The translations under genes and the position numbers were made by a program. Positions 62,661 through 64,000 of a stretch of DNA of 64,000 nt are shown here, one piece after another. The first letter of the stretch is position 1, and every line of letters starts with the position of its first letter. The notes below the pieces were generated by a model that was given only the letters and a program-made list of their open reading frames with translations, had not been told where the DNA came from and made no database searches. The DNA comes from Mycolicibacterium peregrinum. GTDB lineage: Bacteria > Actinomycetota > Actinomycetes > Mycobacteriales > Mycobacteriaceae. The stretch lies in assembly GCF_001665785.1 (NCBI RefSeq), contig NZ_LZSO01000012.1, forward strand, positions 248,001 to 312,000. The letters are read 5' to 3'.

Positions 62661-62674
62661 GAAGGCAAGCCTTC
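62661..62674. promoter_or_regulatory. Inverted repeat in the fadE/VIT divergent promoter
   Basis: GAAGGC-AA-GCCTTC, perfect arms, about 46 bases upstream of the acyl-CoA dehydrogenase ATG and 37 bases upstream of the transporter ATG. It does not match the IdeR consensus well (about 9 of 19). Possible operator. Confidence 0.4.
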
Positions 62675-62711
62675 CTGGACAAATTTGGCCTTGCCACGGG
62701 ACACTGGCGCC

Positions 62712-63446
62712 ATGCCGGAGTCGGTCGGTAAGTCGCTGTCTCCCACAGGCTTGCCGCATGTGAGCTATCACCGCCATGCCGATGTCACAGGTGGCTGGCT
62801 CCGTGCCGCGACGTTCGGTGCGATGGACGGTCTGGTCAGTAACACCGCGTTGATCGCGGGCGTCGGGGCGAGCGCCTCGGCTCAGACCGTGGTGCTCAGC
62901 GGCGTGGCCGGCCTGTTGGCCGGGGCGTTCTCGATGGCGCTCGGCGAGTACACCTCGGTGACGACCGCGAACGAGCAGGTCGATTCCGAGGTCAAGGTCG
63001 AGCGCAGATCGTTCCGCAAGAACCCGGAGGCCGAGCAGGCCGAGCTCGTGGCGATGCTTCAGGAAATGGGGATGACGCCCGAAACGGCCGTGAAAGCCAG
63101 CGAGGAGATCCACCGCGACGAGAGCCGGGCGCTGAACTTTCACCTCGTGCAGGAACTGGGTGTGCACCCGACCGAGAAGCCCTCGCCGTGGGTGGCCGGG
63201 GGCTCGTCTTTCCTGATGTTCGCGATCGGTGCGATCGTCCCGCTCATCCCGTATCTGCTCGGCTTCCAATCGTTGTGGGCCGGGCTGGCGTGCGGTGGGG
63301 TGGGTCTGTTGATCGCCGGTGCGGTGGCGGCGAAGTTCACCCGTAAGCCGGTGGCCGTCGCGGGGTTGCGGCAGCTGGTGTTCGGTGCCGTCGCGATCGC
63401 GGCGACCTACGTCGTCGGCATCTTGGTCGGGGCCGTCATCACCTGA
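62712..63446 (+). CDS. VIT1/CCC1-family iron/manganese transporter
   Basis: 244 aa membrane protein of the vacuolar iron transporter family, moving Fe2+/Mn2+ across the membrane. Family start YHRHADVTGGWLRAATFGAMDGLVSNTALIAGVGAS; hydrophobic spans VVLSGVAGLLAGAFSMALGEY, then a cytoplasmic helical arm with Glu-rich metal site (SVTTANEQVDSEVKVERR...NPEAEQAELVAMLQEMG), and three further spans (FLMFAIGAIVPLIPYLLGF, LACGGVGLLIAGAVAAKF, LVFGAVAIAATYVVGILVGAVI). ATG at 62712 without SD, perhaps leaderless. Divergent from the acyl-CoA dehydrogenase; next gene starts in a TGATG overlap. Confidence 0.9.
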   Translation: MPESVGKSLSPTGLPHVSYHRHADVTGGWLRAATFGAMDGLVSNTALIAGVGASASAQTVVLSGVAGLLAGAFSMALGEYTSVTTANEQVDSEVKVERRSFRKNPEAEQAELVAMLQEMGMTPETAVKASEEIHRDESRALNFHLVQELGVHPTEKPSPWVAGGSSFLMFAIGAIVPLIPYLLGFQSLWAGLACGGVGLLIAGAVAAKFTRKPVAVAGLRQLVFGAVAIAATYVVGILVGAVIT

Positions 63447-64000
63447 TGTTGTATCGAATCCTGGCGGCCGGGTTGCTGGTCCTGGCCGGTTGTGCGCCCG
63501 CGCGCGCCGTGGCGGATTTCGAGTTTCTCGGCCAACGGCAGATTGGTTCCGCGGCAGTATTCGATGGCACCGTCATCGGCGGACTGTCGGGAATCAGCTA
63601 TGACCCGGCCGCCGACCTGTACTACATCATCAGCGACGACCGCTCCGCCAAGAGTCCGGCGCGTTTTTACACCGCGCGGATCAACGTGTCGGACAACGGC
63701 ATCGGTGACGTGGAATTCGTCGACACCCATCCGTGGCTGGATCGTGACGGACAACCGTTCCACCCGTTGGATGTTGACGCGGCGCCAGCCGTGGTCCCTC
63801 CGGACCCCGAGGCGATCGCCTTCGATGCCGGCAGACAGCGGTTGTACTGGACCAGCGAGGGGGAGAGGCGGACCGATGGCCCCGGGGCGCCGATCCTGCT
63901 GGATCCGTGGGTGCGGTCCGCCGGACTCGACGGCAGCTTCCTCGGCGAGTTCGCGCTGCCCGAGGATCTGCGAATGTCGGCCGGCGAGCATGGCCCGCGC
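63446..64000 (+). CDS. Esterase-like phytase-family lipoprotein, N-terminal part
   Basis: The first 185 codons are in the window and the gene runs off the right edge. ATG overlaps the transporter stop (TGATG). Type II signal peptide MLYRILAAGLLVLAGCAPARA with lipobox LVLAGC. The mature part FEFLGQRQIGSAAVFDGTVIGGLSGISYDPAADLYYIISDDRS, followed by PDPEAIAFDAGRQRLYWTSEGE, is typical of the 'esterase-like activity of phytase' family, a beta-propeller often secreted. Substrate unknown. Confidence 0.82.
   Translation, partial: MLYRILAAGLLVLAGCAPARAVADFEFLGQRQIGSAAVFDGTVIGGLSGISYDPAADLYYIISDDRSAKSPARFYTARINVSDNGIGDVEFVDTHPWLDRDGQPFHPLDVDAAPAVVPPDPEAIAFDAGRQRLYWTSEGERRTDGPGAPILLDPWVRSAGLDGSFLGEFALPEDLRMSAGEHGPR

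Noticed and set aside
62616..62711. IdeR box before the VIT transporter
   Set aside because: The best alignment gives only about 9 of 19 matches; the repeat there is a different palindrome.
60693..63269. 858-aa version of the acyl-CoA dehydrogenase
   Set aside because: The extension is antisense to the VIT transporter and lacks family similarity; the start at 62615 is used.

Overview
The window is GC-rich (roughly two-thirds G+C), with many GTG starts, frequent 4-bp ATGA/GTGA gene overlaps and gene neighbours that match the mycobacterial chromosome. It carries one complete mycobactin siderophore locus, and the recognisable block from sirA to dnaG follows the order of the M. tuberculosis Rv2391-Rv2342 region read in reverse. 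I infer a rapidly growing Mycobacterium (Mycolicibacterium). Species cannot be fixed from sequence alone.

Region 1 (1-3357): the 5' part of sirA (sulfite reductase) on the minus strand, a polycysteine leader ORF in front of it, then hemW and the salicylate synthase mbtI with an IdeR box. Region 2 (3552-8775): a complete iterative type I polyketide synthase of the 6-methylsalicylate synthase (6-MSAS) type, directly behind its own IdeR-like iron box. Region 3 (8772-11555): three minus-strand genes that are not standard mbt genes (DinB/maleylpyruvate-isomerase-like protein, FAD monooxygenase-like protein, P-loop kinase-like protein). Region 4 (11656-34255): mbtA diverging from an overlapping plus-strand train mbtB - orphan half-adenylation protein - free thioesterase - mbtC - mbtD - mbtE - mbtF - mbtG - mbtH. 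Paired IdeR boxes lie before mbtB/mbtA, and a duplicated copy of that pair lies before the orphan gene.

Region 5 (34269-43868) is housekeeping: a small conserved protein, hrcA, dnaJ2, rsmE, a proline-rich membrane protein, phoH (interrupted by a complete intein with class 3 features), ybeY, a CorC-like protein, a small cytidine-deaminase-like protein and era. Region 6 (43887-50745): a small membrane protein, the amidase amiA2, recO, uppS, a conserved protein, a NUDIX hydrolase, the smtB-zur zinc regulator pair and glyS. Region 7 (50768-53524): a DUF302 protein, a zinc alcohol dehydrogenase and an SDR, all opposite a divergent HxlR regulator. Region 8 (53532-64000): a TPM-domain membrane protein, dgt, dnaG, a small secreted protein, tRNA-Asn(GUU), a lipoprotein, an acyl-CoA dehydrogenase/oxidase, a VIT-family iron/manganese transporter and the start of an esterase-like phytase-family lipoprotein.

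How it works together: MbtI makes salicylate and the PKS is predicted to make 6-methylsalicylate. MbtA would adenylate either acid and load it on the aryl carrier domain of MbtB, which adds a cyclised Ser/Thr. MbtC/MbtD make the short hydroxyacid, MbtE and MbtF add the two lysine units, MbtG N-hydroxylates lysine and MbtH supports the adenylation domains. The most interesting points are the iron-boxed 6-MSAS inside the mbt locus, the duplicated promoter plus half-A-domain gene between MbtB and its detached thioesterase, the class 3 PhoH intein and the cysteine leader before sirA.
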